DNA from: CG2-30-36-16 sp964372115
Lineage (GTDB): Bacteria; Bacteroidota; Ignavibacteria; Ignavibacteriales; Ignavibacteriaceae
NCBI GenBank assembly: GCA_964372115.1
Contig: CAYJPN010000001.1
Location: forward strand, 124,001 to 188,000
DNA length: 64,000 nt
Direction of reading: 5' to 3'
The notes beneath the pieces are model-generated. The model searched no databases and had not been told where the DNA came from. It worked only from the letters and a program-made list of their open reading frames with translations. Below, in pieces: positions 18,380 through 26,879 of the stretch. The translations under genes were made by a program, and so were the position numbers. Each line of letters starts with the position of its first letter. The first letter of the stretch is position 1.

Positions 18380-19375
18380 TTATTTTATAATTTTTTTCAC
18401 AAGATCGACAACGCGGCAAGAGTAACCCCATTCGTTATCATACCAACCGACAACTTTAACCATGTTACCATTGACCATTGTAGAATCAGCGTCAAAAATA
18501 CACGAATGACTGTTACCGATGATATCTACGGAAACAATAGGATCCTCAGTATACTCAAGAATACCTTTCATCGAACCTTCGGCGGCTTCTTTCATTGCTG
18601 CGTTTATTTCTTCTTTCGTTACTTCTCTTTTTAATGTTGCAACCAAATCAGTAATAGAACCGTCAGGTGTGGGAACACGGAGTGAAAATCCGTCAAGCAT
18701 TCCTTTTAATTCAGGTATAATTTTACCAACTGCTGTAGCTGCGCCGGTAGTTGTAGGAATTATAGAAACTGCGGCTGCTCTTGCTCGTCTTAAATCTTTA
18801 TGAGGAAGATCGAGAATGTTCTGGTCATTTGTATATGAATGAACAGTGGTCATAAAGCCTTTTTCAACGCCGAATTTATCGTTAAGAACTTTAACCATCG
18901 GGGCAAGACAGTTTGTTGTACAAGAAGCGTTTGAAAGAACTTGTTCGTCTCCTTTTATAACTTCATCATTAACACCGAGAACAACCATTGCATCAACAGC
19001 GCCTTTGGGCGGAACGGTTAATATTACTTTTTTAGCGCCCGCTTCTACATGTTTCATGCATTGTTCTTTGCTGCGGAAAACGCCAGTTGATTCGATGACA
19101 ACATCGGCGCCGAGCGCTGCCCATTTTAAGTTTGCCGGGTCCTTTTCGGCGGTAACTTTTATTCTGTCGCCATTAACAATTATATCATCACCTTCAACAG
19201 ATATTTCTCCGTTAAATTTTCCGTGAACAGAATCATATTTTAATAAGTGAGCGAGTGTTTTTGCATCAGTTAAATCATTAATTGCAACAAAATCAAATCC
19301 ACCAAGTTCTAATGCTCTTCTAAATACTAATCTACCTATTCGTCCGAAACCGTTTATACCTATTTTGATAGCCAT
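18380..19375 (-). CDS. gap: Glyceraldehyde-3-phosphate dehydrogenase
   Basis: NAD-dependent GAPDH of 331 residues. It has the N-terminal Rossmann motif INGFGRIGR, the catalytic cysteine in SNASCTTNC, the AAVSIIPTTTGAA segment, RVPTPDGSITDL and the C-terminal WYDNEWGYS. It makes 1,3-bisphosphoglycerate, the substrate of Pgk encoded next downstream. A terminator separates the two genes. Upstream lies a long non-coding region with an inverted repeat that could regulate it. Confidence 0.98.
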   Translation of the reverse strand: MAIKIGINGFGRIGRLVFRRALELGGFDFVAINDLTDAKTLAHLLKYDSVHGKFNGEISVEGDDIIVNGDRIKVTAEKDPANLKWAALGADVVIESTGVFRSKEQCMKHVEAGAKKVILTVPPKGAVDAMVVLGVNDEVIKGDEQVLSNASCTTNCLAPMVKVLNDKFGVEKGFMTTVHSYTNDQNILDLPHKDLRRARAAAVSIIPTTTGAATAVGKIIPELKGMLDGFSLRVPTPDGSITDLVATLKREVTKEEINAAMKEAAEGSMKGILEYTEDPIVSVDIIGNSHSCIFDADSTMVNGNMVKVVGWYDNEWGYSCRVVDLVKKIIK

Positions 19376-19602
19376 ATTGACTCCTTCTATTTTTTATTTT
19401 TATGTTGATAAAGATTCTAATTTAGCATGGTAAAATTAGCTAAAGGCGTTATGAATATCAATTTAAAACGTCAGTTTGTTGATAGATTAATTTTTACACA
19501 GTATTAATCAAATAATTATTTTGCAATAATCTTCAAACGAAACGAGAAGTCAGCAAACTCACTCAGTTATACTAATATTTTGAAATTTTTTCATTGAAGA
19601 TG

Positions 19603-19622
19603 GAACAATTCCCCAATTGTTC
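19603..19622. promoter_or_regulatory. Perfect palindrome, candidate operator
   Basis: GAACAATT (19603-19610) and AATTGTTC (19615-19622) are perfect inverted arms around CCCC, 228 bases upstream of gap and 421 upstream of the first cytochrome gene. There is no T tract, so an operator is more likely than a terminator. The cognate regulator is unknown. Confidence 0.4.
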
Positions 19623-19852
19623 ATTTAACTTTTTAATACGTTTTGTTCATTTACCCGTCGCATTTTGGGTTCCTATTATTAGCTTAAATGAATAACGAAA
19701 GTATCCATTTGTTGAAAGATAATTATTATTATTTTTGGCGATTAAATCTATGCTTTATTCAAAAAATATTCTTATTTTTAATGCCAGTTTAAGGCTTTTA
19801 ACTAAATATGCCGAGTTTTTGATATGCAGAATTTCTAAAGCATAAAAAAATA

Positions 19853-19894
19853 TTGTAGAGTTTTTACAATTTGATATGTTGACCTTCTCTACAA
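19853..19894. promoter_or_regulatory. Spaced inverted repeat upstream of cytochrome cluster
   Basis: TTGTAGAG (19853-19860) and CTCTACAA (19887-19894) are inverted 8-mers separated by 26 bases, about 150 bases before the first cytochrome start. It could be a regulator site or a leader hairpin; chance occurrence cannot be excluded in AT-rich DNA. Confidence 0.3.
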
Positions 19895-20043
19895 CGAGAA
19901 TCGAAAAATCATTTTCTCATTGTTGAAAACCACTATAAACAAATAAGTTATAATATTTGTTGTTTTTTTTGGTACAAAATTTTCTGGTATATTGTTGTTA
20001 TTTATAAACAATTATTTATTAACCATTAATCGTAGGGGTTACG

Positions 20044-21639
20044 ATGAAACATAATTTACTTATTAGTGTTCTTTTTGTGGTTTTTTCCGCATCGTTTAGT
20101 TTCGGGCAAACCACTTATTATCTTGGTGTTGGAGAGCCGACCGATCCTCAGGCAGCTTCTTGCGCCTCATGCCACGCAAGCGGTGGTATCGGACAACCAA
20201 TTTTTGAAGAGTGGAAAAACACCCGTCATGCCGTTGCCCAGGATTCGGTTTCAAGTAGCTACTTCGGTTACGACTGTCTTGGCTGTCATAATACCGGGTG
20301 GGATGTCACGAAAACAAATTATGGCGCCGATGAATATGTACAGTTCGATTCAACGGCGACCCCTAATTACGTAATTACAGACGCTGTAAAATTTAACCGT
20401 GTGAAAAATGTTCAGTGTGAAGCATGCCACGGACCTCTTGGAACTGTCGATGGAGTGCTTGATAACTCTCATTGGGGTTTTTGGACTAATACTACCAACG
20501 TCCCTAATTTTACTGCTGAAATGTGCGGTACATGCCATGACGGCGGTCATCATCCATATTATACCGAATGGAGCCAGTCACTTCATGCAACTGGTCCATC
20601 TTCATTTTTACGCAATAGACAAACTAATGGCGAGTGTTTCCGTTGCCACTTCGCGGAAGATTTTATAGCCTATCTTGAAGATCCGGATTATAACGGAGTT
20701 ACTTTCCAAGCAACAAAAGACGATGCTACTTTGGATGCATTAACTTGTGTAACTTGCCACGATCCACATTCACGCGAAAACGTTGCTCAGCTTCGTCTTC
20801 CTATTAACGGACAAAGAGTTATTTGCGATGTTTGCCATACTGCCGAGATAGATTCAGTTGATATTAATTCTACTCCTCATCATTCAACTTCAGAAGCATT
20901 AAGCGGTTCTGAGCTTTTCGGTTATCGTTACCCTGGTGTTACGTATACAAATTCGGCACATACTTATGCTGCGTTAAACAGGTGCGTCGACTGTCATGTT
21001 GTCTCATCACCGTTTAACTCAGTTACAGGCGTTGCTGTTACCGGGCATACATTTGCACCAAGAACCGAAGCATGCGTACGTTGCCATGCTGATTATTACA
21101 CTGTGGTTGATACTTCAAATGTTGAAAAACGTTTCGATTATCGCGGTACTCAAACCAGAACCGATAGTTTAATGACCCTGCTGCAAAGTAAGCTTGACCA
21201 GGCAACCCCTGAGGATTCAGCTACACTGGAATTTAAGGAAGCAAAATATAACCTCCTTTCTGCAAAGGCTGAAGGAAGCACCGGTATTCACAATACACGA
21301 CTTGTTCAACAATTACTGCGCGATGCAATTGCCCGGTTTATTCCGACAAATGTAGAGACTGAAGAAGGAATACCGACCCAGTTTAATTTGAGCCAAAATT
21401 ATCCGAACCCGTTTAATCCATCAACTGAAATTAAATTTTCAATTCCTGACGGATCAAACGTAAAACTTACCATTTATGACGCCATAGGCAAACAAGTTGC
21501 CGTAGTTATAAATGATTATTATGCGGCGGGTAATTACAAAATAAAATGGAATGCCGGTCAATTCTCATCCGGAGTTTATTTCTACAAGATAGAGACTAAA
21601 AACTTCTCGATGGTAAAGAAAATGGTTCTTATAAAATAA
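20044..21639 (+). CDS. Nonahaem c-type cytochrome with T9SS C-terminal sorting domain
   Basis: The 531-residue protein starts with a Sec signal peptide (MKHNLLISVLFVVFSASFSFG) and then has nine CxxCH haem-binding motifs between about residues 39 and 355: CASCH, CLGCH, CEACH, CGTCH, CFRCH, CVTCH, CDVCH, CVDCH and CVRCH. The region is reminiscent of cytochrome c554 and octahaem families. After a helical linker, residues about 446-531 form a type A T9SS sorting domain (FNLSQNYPNPFNPSTEI ... GVYFYKIETKNFSMVKKMVLIK). It is therefore predicted to cross the outer membrane through the type IX system and end at the cell surface, where nine haems could pass electrons outward. A strong terminator follows, so the next gene may also have its own promoter. 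Confidence 0.92.
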   Translation: MKHNLLISVLFVVFSASFSFGQTTYYLGVGEPTDPQAASCASCHASGGIGQPIFEEWKNTRHAVAQDSVSSSYFGYDCLGCHNTGWDVTKTNYGADEYVQFDSTATPNYVITDAVKFNRVKNVQCEACHGPLGTVDGVLDNSHWGFWTNTTNVPNFTAEMCGTCHDGGHHPYYTEWSQSLHATGPSSFLRNRQTNGECFRCHFAEDFIAYLEDPDYNGVTFQATKDDATLDALTCVTCHDPHSRENVAQLRLPINGQRVICDVCHTAEIDSVDINSTPHHSTSEALSGSELFGYRYPGVTYTNSAHTYAALNRCVDCHVVSSPFNSVTGVAVTGHTFAPRTEACVRCHADYYTVVDTSNVEKRFDYRGTQTRTDSLMTLLQSKLDQATPEDSATLEFKEAKYNLLSAKAEGSTGIHNTRLVQQLLRDAIARFIPTNVETEEGIPTQFNLSQNYPNPFNPSTEIKFSIPDGSNVKLTIYDAIGKQVAVVINDYYAAGNYKIKWNAGQFSSGVYFYKIETKNFSMVKKMVLIK

Positions 21640-21660
21640 AGTTTTTTAATAAAAATTAAT

Positions 21661-21690
21661 AACCGCCCCTTTAATTAGGGGCGGTTTTTT
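21661..21690 (+). terminator. Intrinsic terminator after the nonahaem cytochrome gene
   Basis: AACCGCCCC (21661-21669) pairs with GGGGCGGTT (21678-21686) and runs into a six-base T tract, 21 bases after the stop codon. Confidence 0.9.
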
Positions 21691-21800
21691 ATTTTCAACA
21701 TTAAAATTAGTTGAAAGTATTATTGAGGCAATTTTCAAAAACAAAATTTATTATTTATAAATAATATTCAAGTACTCAATCACAAATAAATGGAGGCATC

Positions 21801-22325
21801 ATGTTCCAGAAAATTATATTAATAGCTCTTTTCCTTCTTCCTTCAATGCTGTTTGCTCAAAACAAATTTGTAGGTGTTGATGGTTGCGCAATGTGTCACA
21901 AAACAGAAAAACAAGGGAAACAATTAGAGATTTGGAAAACCAGTCAGCATTCAAAAGCATTCGAAACTCTTAAATCAGAAAAGGCAGACGCGATTGCAAA
22001 AGAAAAGGGATTTGACAAACCAGCAGTTGAAGTTGAAGATTGCTTGCAATGTCATGCAGTAGGTTATAATGTAGCTGCTGACTTAAAGGAGAAAAAATTT
22101 AAAGTTGAGGACGGCGTTCAGTGCGAAACCTGTCATGGTGCAGGCTCTGAATACAAAAACATGAAAATTATGAAAAACAAAGAAGAAGCAGTTAAAAATG
22201 GTCTCTTGGTCTATGAAGACACTTCTAAATTGTGCGTAACTTGTCATAACGATAAAAGCCCGACCTTTAAGAGTTTTGACTTCGAAACTAGCTGGGCAAA
22301 AATTAAACACAATATTCCCGAGTAA
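21801..22325 (+). CDS. Tetrahaem cytochrome c (c554-like)
   Basis: A 174-residue periplasmic or exported protein with signal peptide (ends near LPSMLFAQ) and four CxxCH motifs: CAMCH, CLQCH, CETCH and CVTCH. The spacing and the segment WKTSQHSKAFETL before the second haem match the cytochrome c554/c-prime family, in which that histidine is a distal ligand. It has no T9SS domain, so it should stay in the periplasm and act as a carrier between the inner membrane and the outer-membrane conduit. A GGAGG precedes the ATG by 5 bases. It is followed after 27 bases by the beta-barrel gene. Confidence 0.9.
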   Translation: MFQKIILIALFLLPSMLFAQNKFVGVDGCAMCHKTEKQGKQLEIWKTSQHSKAFETLKSEKADAIAKEKGFDKPAVEVEDCLQCHAVGYNVAADLKEKKFKVEDGVQCETCHGAGSEYKNMKIMKNKEEAVKNGLLVYEDTSKLCVTCHNDKSPTFKSFDFETSWAKIKHNIPE

Positions 22326-22352
22326 TAACTTCTAAAACAAACATAAAATTTT

Positions 22353-23633
22353 ATGAAAAAACTAATTATATTAATTAGCATATTATTAGGAGTCACCGCT
22401 AATGTTCTTCCCCAGAATATTAGCGGTAGATTTTCTTCTTCGTTATATATGTTCGAAAGAATAGATACAAGCGAGGTAACTAACAATTATGTCCGTTCTT
22501 TTCAAATGCTTTCATTGAATATAAGCCAGGATAAGTTTGCTCTCCGTTCTTCTATGAACCTCGAAAACGATCTTTCAAAAATACTTACAGATGACCCCCG
22601 TTTAAGGTTTTATAATCTTTATTTCGAAGCTCGAAATCTTTATGATCTTGTTACTATTAAACTCGGGCGTCAACCTGTTTTTAATTCCGTAGCCGGTGGA
22701 ATTTTTGACGGCGGAAGTATCGATTTGAAATATGACGAATATAAGTTTACTGCATATTACGGCGGTAATGTTCCGGCTTATCAAAAGCTTGAATTTACAA
22801 ACGACCTGAATAACGATTATATGCTCGGTGGTAAGTTTTCCACAACTGTACTCCCCGATTTTAATATCGCTTTAAGTTACGTCGATAAAAATTTTAAAGT
22901 CCAGGATTATTACGCCACCCGCCTTGACCAAAATTTTAACCCTGTACAGTTTTTAATCAGCAATAAAAGCAACCAGTATAAATTTGCTTCTGCTGAAGTT
23001 GATTATAATCTAAAAAACCTTTTTTCTATCGATACCCGTTTCGACTATGACATAAATTTTGAAAAAGCATCGCGCTTTGAAGTTTTCGGAATTTATAAAC
23101 AGGTAAAAGATCTTCAACTAAACCTATATTATAATTACCGCGAACCGCGCATCCGCTATAACAGTATTTTTTCTGTTTTTGATTACGGCAATACCCAGGA
23201 AATTGAAGCCGGCGTCGATTATGCAATAAGCAAACTTTTTTCAGTTTCCGGTAAGTTTGGAAATGTAACATATAAAGATGAAAACTCTCAGAGATTAACT
23301 GCTGGAATATCGACAAATTTCGGAAGCATTACTTACCGTAAAAATTTAGGTTGGGCAGGAGAACAGGATGCAGTATCACTTTATTCTGCTTACACTTTTT
23401 TAGAAGGATTGCTCACTCCTTCACTCGGATTATCTTTTACATCGTATAAACTTTCAAAAGATTCGGAAAAAAATAATTTGATGACTCTACTCGGCGGCGT
23501 AAACGTTCGACCCTGGCGGGTTGTATCTGTAGATCTTCAGGCTCAATACCTTAACAATAAAATCTACAAAAATGATTTTCGATTCTTTGTAAAATTAAAT
23601 TACTGGTTCAACACAAACTTAAACCTGATGTAA
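22353..23633 (+). CDS. Outer-membrane beta-barrel protein, candidate porin of a cytochrome conduit
   Basis: The 426-residue protein has a signal peptide (MKKLIILISILLGVTANVLPQ) followed by alternating polar and aromatic segments typical of beta-strands, with many Tyr/Phe girdles (SSLYMFERID, KFTAYYGGNV, LNLYYNYREPRI, VSLYSAYTFLEG) and a terminal strand ending WFNTNLNLM. I count roughly 18-22 candidate strands. It has no recognisable MtrB CxxC and no family name I can defend. Its position between a tetrahaem and a 14-haem cytochrome gene, one base from the latter, argues that it forms the pore of a porin-cytochrome complex. That role is inference from context. Confidence 0.8.
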   Translation: MKKLIILISILLGVTANVLPQNISGRFSSSLYMFERIDTSEVTNNYVRSFQMLSLNISQDKFALRSSMNLENDLSKILTDDPRLRFYNLYFEARNLYDLVTIKLGRQPVFNSVAGGIFDGGSIDLKYDEYKFTAYYGGNVPAYQKLEFTNDLNNDYMLGGKFSTTVLPDFNIALSYVDKNFKVQDYYATRLDQNFNPVQFLISNKSNQYKFASAEVDYNLKNLFSIDTRFDYDINFEKASRFEVFGIYKQVKDLQLNLYYNYREPRIRYNSIFSVFDYGNTQEIEAGVDYAISKLFSVSGKFGNVTYKDENSQRLTAGISTNFGSITYRKNLGWAGEQDAVSLYSAYTFLEGLLTPSLGLSFTSYKLSKDSEKNNLMTLLGGVNVRPWRVVSVDLQAQYLNNKIYKNDFRFFVKLNYWFNTNLNLM

Positions 23634-23634
23634 T

Positions 23635-24849
23635 ATGAAACTAAAATATTTTTACTTTTTACTTATTCCTCTATTAACCGGATTTTTATTGATTACAGCT
23701 TTTAACCAAAGCCCGGTTACAGATGAAGAAGTGACAAACAATAGCGAGATTATTAAATTCTCTCATTCATTCCACGCCGAATTAGCCGAGTGCGCCGAGT
23801 GCCATATACAGGTTGTAGAAAGCACATCGTTGAAGGATAAGTTATTACCCGATCACGAAAGCTGCAAAACGTGTCATGATGTTGAAGATGAAAGCACATG
23901 TACAACGTGCCATTACCAGGACAAATTTGAAGCACTGATACAGCCAAAATCAGAAATGATCTTTAATCATAGTCTTCATATCAATGATAAAGGTTTGGAA
24001 TGTAAAAATTGCCACGAAGGTTTATCCACGGTTGATTACAGCAGCGAACTTTCGAACCCTAACCCGGTAATGGCAAAATGTTATTCATGCCATAACAACG
24101 AACCCGGTTCGCTGGCGGCAAACGAATGTGAATCGTGCCACACTTCAACAGCTAACTTAAAGCCTCAAAGTCACAGAAGCGCAATGTTTATCGATCAGCA
24201 TAAATTCAGCGCGGGTGAACTTGGAGCCGACTGTATGATGTGCCACGACAACAACTCTTGTGAAGACTGCCATGTGGCTTCCGGAATTACGGCTGCAAAT
24301 ACTTCAAAAGATTTTTATCAACCATACACTCCAAGTAATTTTATTGATGGAACGAAACAACAGAAAATTACAAGAATACATGATTTAAATTACCGCTTTA
24401 CGCACGGTATAGATGCAAAAGGTAAAACAGCGGAATGCAGCGCCTGTCACGAAGTAGAAACTTTCTGTTCCACTTGCCATGCTTCGGTTGACCATGATTT
24501 TGCTTTAAGTGGAATAATGCCTGTAAGTCATCTAAAAAATAATTTCTTCACTATTGGTGTTGGAAGCGGCGGTGGAGAACACGCAATACTTGCACGACGC
24601 GATATCGAATCATGCATCGCATGTCATGACGTGCAGGGTGCTGATCCTACCTGTATTACGTGTCATCTTGATTCCGATGGGATAAAAGGAACAAATCCCA
24701 AAACACATCCTTCCAATTTTAGAAGTGACAATGAACATGGAGATTGGCATGAGGATCAAGGTTCTGTTTGTTACAACTGCCATTCTACGGCTAACCCGCA
24801 ATCACCTTCGGGTGTTGGATTCTGCGGATATTGTCATGGAGCTCAATAA
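23635..24849 (+). CDS. 14-haem c-type cytochrome
   Basis: A protein of 404 residues with an N-terminal hydrophobic signal (KYFYFLLIPLLTGFLLITAF) and fourteen CxxCH motifs: CAECH, CKTCH, CTTCH, CKNCH, CYSCH, CESCH, CMMCH, CEDCH, CSACH, CSTCH, CIACH, CITCH, CYNCH and CGYCH. Extra histidines (FSHSFH, FNHSLH, SAMFIDQHKF) are suited as distal ligands. At about one haem per 28 residues it should be a molecular wire. The gene begins one base after the barrel stop codon, so translation is very probably coupled, consistent with assembly in one complex. No T9SS domain or lipobox is seen, so a periplasmic position or insertion within the barrel is likely. Confidence 0.9.
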   Translation: MKLKYFYFLLIPLLTGFLLITAFNQSPVTDEEVTNNSEIIKFSHSFHAELAECAECHIQVVESTSLKDKLLPDHESCKTCHDVEDESTCTTCHYQDKFEALIQPKSEMIFNHSLHINDKGLECKNCHEGLSTVDYSSELSNPNPVMAKCYSCHNNEPGSLAANECESCHTSTANLKPQSHRSAMFIDQHKFSAGELGADCMMCHDNNSCEDCHVASGITAANTSKDFYQPYTPSNFIDGTKQQKITRIHDLNYRFTHGIDAKGKTAECSACHEVETFCSTCHASVDHDFALSGIMPVSHLKNNFFTIGVGSGGGEHAILARRDIESCIACHDVQGADPTCITCHLDSDGIKGTNPKTHPSNFRSDNEHGDWHEDQGSVCYNCHSTANPQSPSGVGFCGYCHGAQ

Positions 24850-24871
24850 TTGTAAACCTATGGATATAAAA

Positions 24872-25726
24872 ATGAAATATCATCTCTTAGCATTTTTAGT
24901 CGCATTTTTATTAATCTTTGCTTCTGGCTGCGCAGATCTTCAAACAGATATTAATCAGCCCGAATCAATTTCAATTCATAAAGATGGAATTACCAATCCG
25001 CATTCACCGGATTTTCATGGTAATTTGATAAAAGGTAATAGCTGGAAAATGGAACAGTGTCAATCGTGCCACGGACCTAAATTTTCCGGTTTATCGGCGC
25101 CAAGCTGTTTAACATGCCATACAACGCCGGGCGGTCCGGAAGCATGTAATACCTGCCACGGCAGTTTTACAGACCCGGGAAGAATTGCTCCTCCCCGCTC
25201 TATCATTGACAGCGTTTTAACTACATACAAAGGCGTTGGCGCGCATAGCAGACATTTGTACGATAACACATTTGGAAAAGCTTTATTATGCTCTACGTGT
25301 CATAACGTACCCCAGACTGTTTATGCTGCCGGACATTTAGATACCGGGTTACCGGCAGAGGTTGGGCTTAAAGAGTTAGCTCTTGCTCACGGCGCGGTTA
25401 CAGGCGCTTACGATGCTGCGAGCGGAACATGTTCAAATACTTATTGCCACGGTAACTTTACATTTTATAAAGATTCAGCCGCGGCAGAAAACCAGTTTAT
25501 TTACACAGCGGATAAAATGGAGGGACTAAATAAAACTGTTGATTGGACTAAAGTAGACGGTAGTCAGGATGAATGCGGCTCGTGTCATGGTTTGCCGCCG
25601 GTAGGACACATACAGGTGCCATTAACAGCTTGCGCAAGCTGCCACGAAACTGTGATAGATTTTACAGGAAAAATAATTGATAAGACAAAACATATTAACG
25701 GAATAATAAACGTAAGACAAAATTAA
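24872..25726 (+). CDS. Heptahaem lipoprotein cytochrome c with a CX4CH motif
   Basis: The open frame extends upstream into the previous gene, but the true start is taken as the ATG at 24872 because it gives a clean lipoprotein signal (MKYHLLAFLVAFLLIFASGC) with a GGA eight bases upstream; ATG 24860 is an alternative. The mature protein has six CxxCH motifs (CQSCH, CLTCH, CNTCH, CSTCH, CGSCH, CASCH) and one CSNTYCH (CX4CH), followed by CGSCHGLPP. This is the domain arrangement known from Geobacter CxxxxCH/CxxCH cytochromes. A lipid anchor suggests attachment to the outer membrane, inside or outside. It is the last gene of the cluster and is followed by a terminator. Confidence 0.88.
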   Translation: MKYHLLAFLVAFLLIFASGCADLQTDINQPESISIHKDGITNPHSPDFHGNLIKGNSWKMEQCQSCHGPKFSGLSAPSCLTCHTTPGGPEACNTCHGSFTDPGRIAPPRSIIDSVLTTYKGVGAHSRHLYDNTFGKALLCSTCHNVPQTVYAAGHLDTGLPAEVGLKELALAHGAVTGAYDAASGTCSNTYCHGNFTFYKDSAAAENQFIYTADKMEGLNKTVDWTKVDGSQDECGSCHGLPPVGHIQVPLTACASCHETVIDFTGKIIDKTKHINGIINVRQN

Positions 25727-25750
25727 AAAGTTTTTTTGTTGTCCATATAA

Positions 25751-25788
25751 AAAGGCTTACTGCATGAAAACTGAGTAAGCCTTTTTTT
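25751..25788. terminator. Bidirectional terminator ending the cytochrome cluster
   Basis: AAAGGCTTAC (25751-25760) pairs with GTAAGCCTTT (25775-25784); the plus strand continues with a T tract. The A-rich 5' flank makes it usable for the convergent DUF1611 gene too. Confidence 0.85.
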
Positions 25789-25809
25789 GTAAATTTAAAA
25801 GAAGATAAA

Positions 25810-26865
25810 TTAAACCACTTCCTGGCGAAGATTAAATTTTAACTTTTCACCGTAATCCAAAATTGCTTCCATTAATTCATCCGAACCGTGACGCACAACA
25901 TCGCATGCGGGCAAACCAAATTCTTCTTTAATTCTTTTTTGCTCGGTATCCGCATCTTCCTTACTTACTTTACGGCTGTTTATGGCAATGCCTATTACTT
26001 TAGAAGGAAACATAACATTTGCCATCGCCTCAAAAGTATTTATTACTTCTTTAAGCGGTGGTATTTTTATTCCGTCCAAACCATGCACATACTCTCGCCC
26101 GACTTCATAACACATAATCATTCCGTGCGGAATGCAGCCATGCAGAAGTCCAAGAGTAACAGATGAGTAACGGGGATGAACAAGACTCCCCTGCCCTTCA
26201 ATAAGTAAAATTTTATGATGCTGATTTTTAAGAACGAGTTGTTCAGCAGCACCGTTTATATAATCGCCAACGACAGCATCTATCGGGCACCCATCCCCCT
26301 CAATCATAATTCCGGTTTGACCTGTCGCCGCAAATTTTGCATCCAATCCTGCACGTTTCATTGCAAGAGTAATTTCCAAACTGGTAACCATTTTGCCGAG
26401 ACTGGAATCATTTCCAACAGTGTGAATGCGTAGGCAATCTTCTCGAATTCCTATTCGGTTTACAACTTCGTGCTCATCATTTTTCCGTGTATCGAATATC
26501 TTAACTCCGTATTCTTTTGCGAGTTTTAATAATTCATAATCATCCGATAAAAATGTGTGCAGACCGCTTATTACATTCATTCCCCGTTGTATCGATTCAA
26601 TAATAATTTCCTTGTAATTCGCTGGAAGCAAACCGCCCGGTGGCGCCACACCAATTGCTAAAGTATTAGCGTCCCGTGCATTGTCGAATGATGAAATTAC
26701 AGGTACATCACCTGCGCCGAACAATTCGCCGCTTCTTTTGCCGGCATTCTGTCTGTCGAACACAGCCAGAATTTCTTCCGGTTTATAATAAAGTAAGTTT
26801 CGAGCGGTTTTACCTGCATGCGGATTTGAAAACCCCTCCGTCAACAACAATATTTTTCGCATCAT
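25810..26865 (-). CDS. DUF1611 family protein
   Basis: A 351-residue cytoplasmic protein with an N-terminal Rossmann-like domain (YYKPEEILAVFDRQNAG, IGVAPPGG) and a C-terminal P-loop domain with GNDSSLGKMVTSLEI near residue 150, then IMIEGDGCPIDAVVGDYINGA and EGQGSLVHPRYSSVTLGLLHG. These are the hallmarks of DUF1611. A member of the family, DgcN, has been reported as a D-glutamate N-acetyltransferase acting with a dipeptide epimerase-like partner, but no such partner is encoded here. Its gene lies 14 bases after the large activase-like gene, so a role with that protein is possible. Confidence 0.85.
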   Translation of the reverse strand: MMRKILLLTEGFSNPHAGKTARNLLYYKPEEILAVFDRQNAGKRSGELFGAGDVPVISSFDNARDANTLAIGVAPPGGLLPANYKEIIIESIQRGMNVISGLHTFLSDDYELLKLAKEYGVKIFDTRKNDEHEVVNRIGIREDCLRIHTVGNDSSLGKMVTSLEITLAMKRAGLDAKFAATGQTGIMIEGDGCPIDAVVGDYINGAAEQLVLKNQHHKILLIEGQGSLVHPRYSSVTLGLLHGCIPHGMIMCYEVGREYVHGLDGIKIPPLKEVINTFEAMANVMFPSKVIGIAINSRKVSKEDADTEQKRIKEEFGLPACDVVRHGSDELMEAILDYGEKLKFNLRQEVV

Positions 26866-26879
26866 ATTTTTATGATTAA

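Larger units (their letters stand above)
19376..20043. other. Long non-coding region between gap and the cytochrome cluster
   Basis: These 668 AT-rich bases separate divergent gap and the multihaem cytochrome cluster. I see no plausible protein frame, tRNA or riboswitch. It holds two inverted repeats, listed separately, and the promoters of both units must lie here. A GGGG stretch six bases before the ATG at 20044 is a plausible ribosome binding site. Confidence 0.5.

Noticed and set aside
24725..24871. Extension of the lipoprotein cytochrome frame upstream to 24725
   Set aside because: This part overlaps the end of the 14-haem gene in another frame and has no signal; the clean lipoprotein signal begins at 24872.
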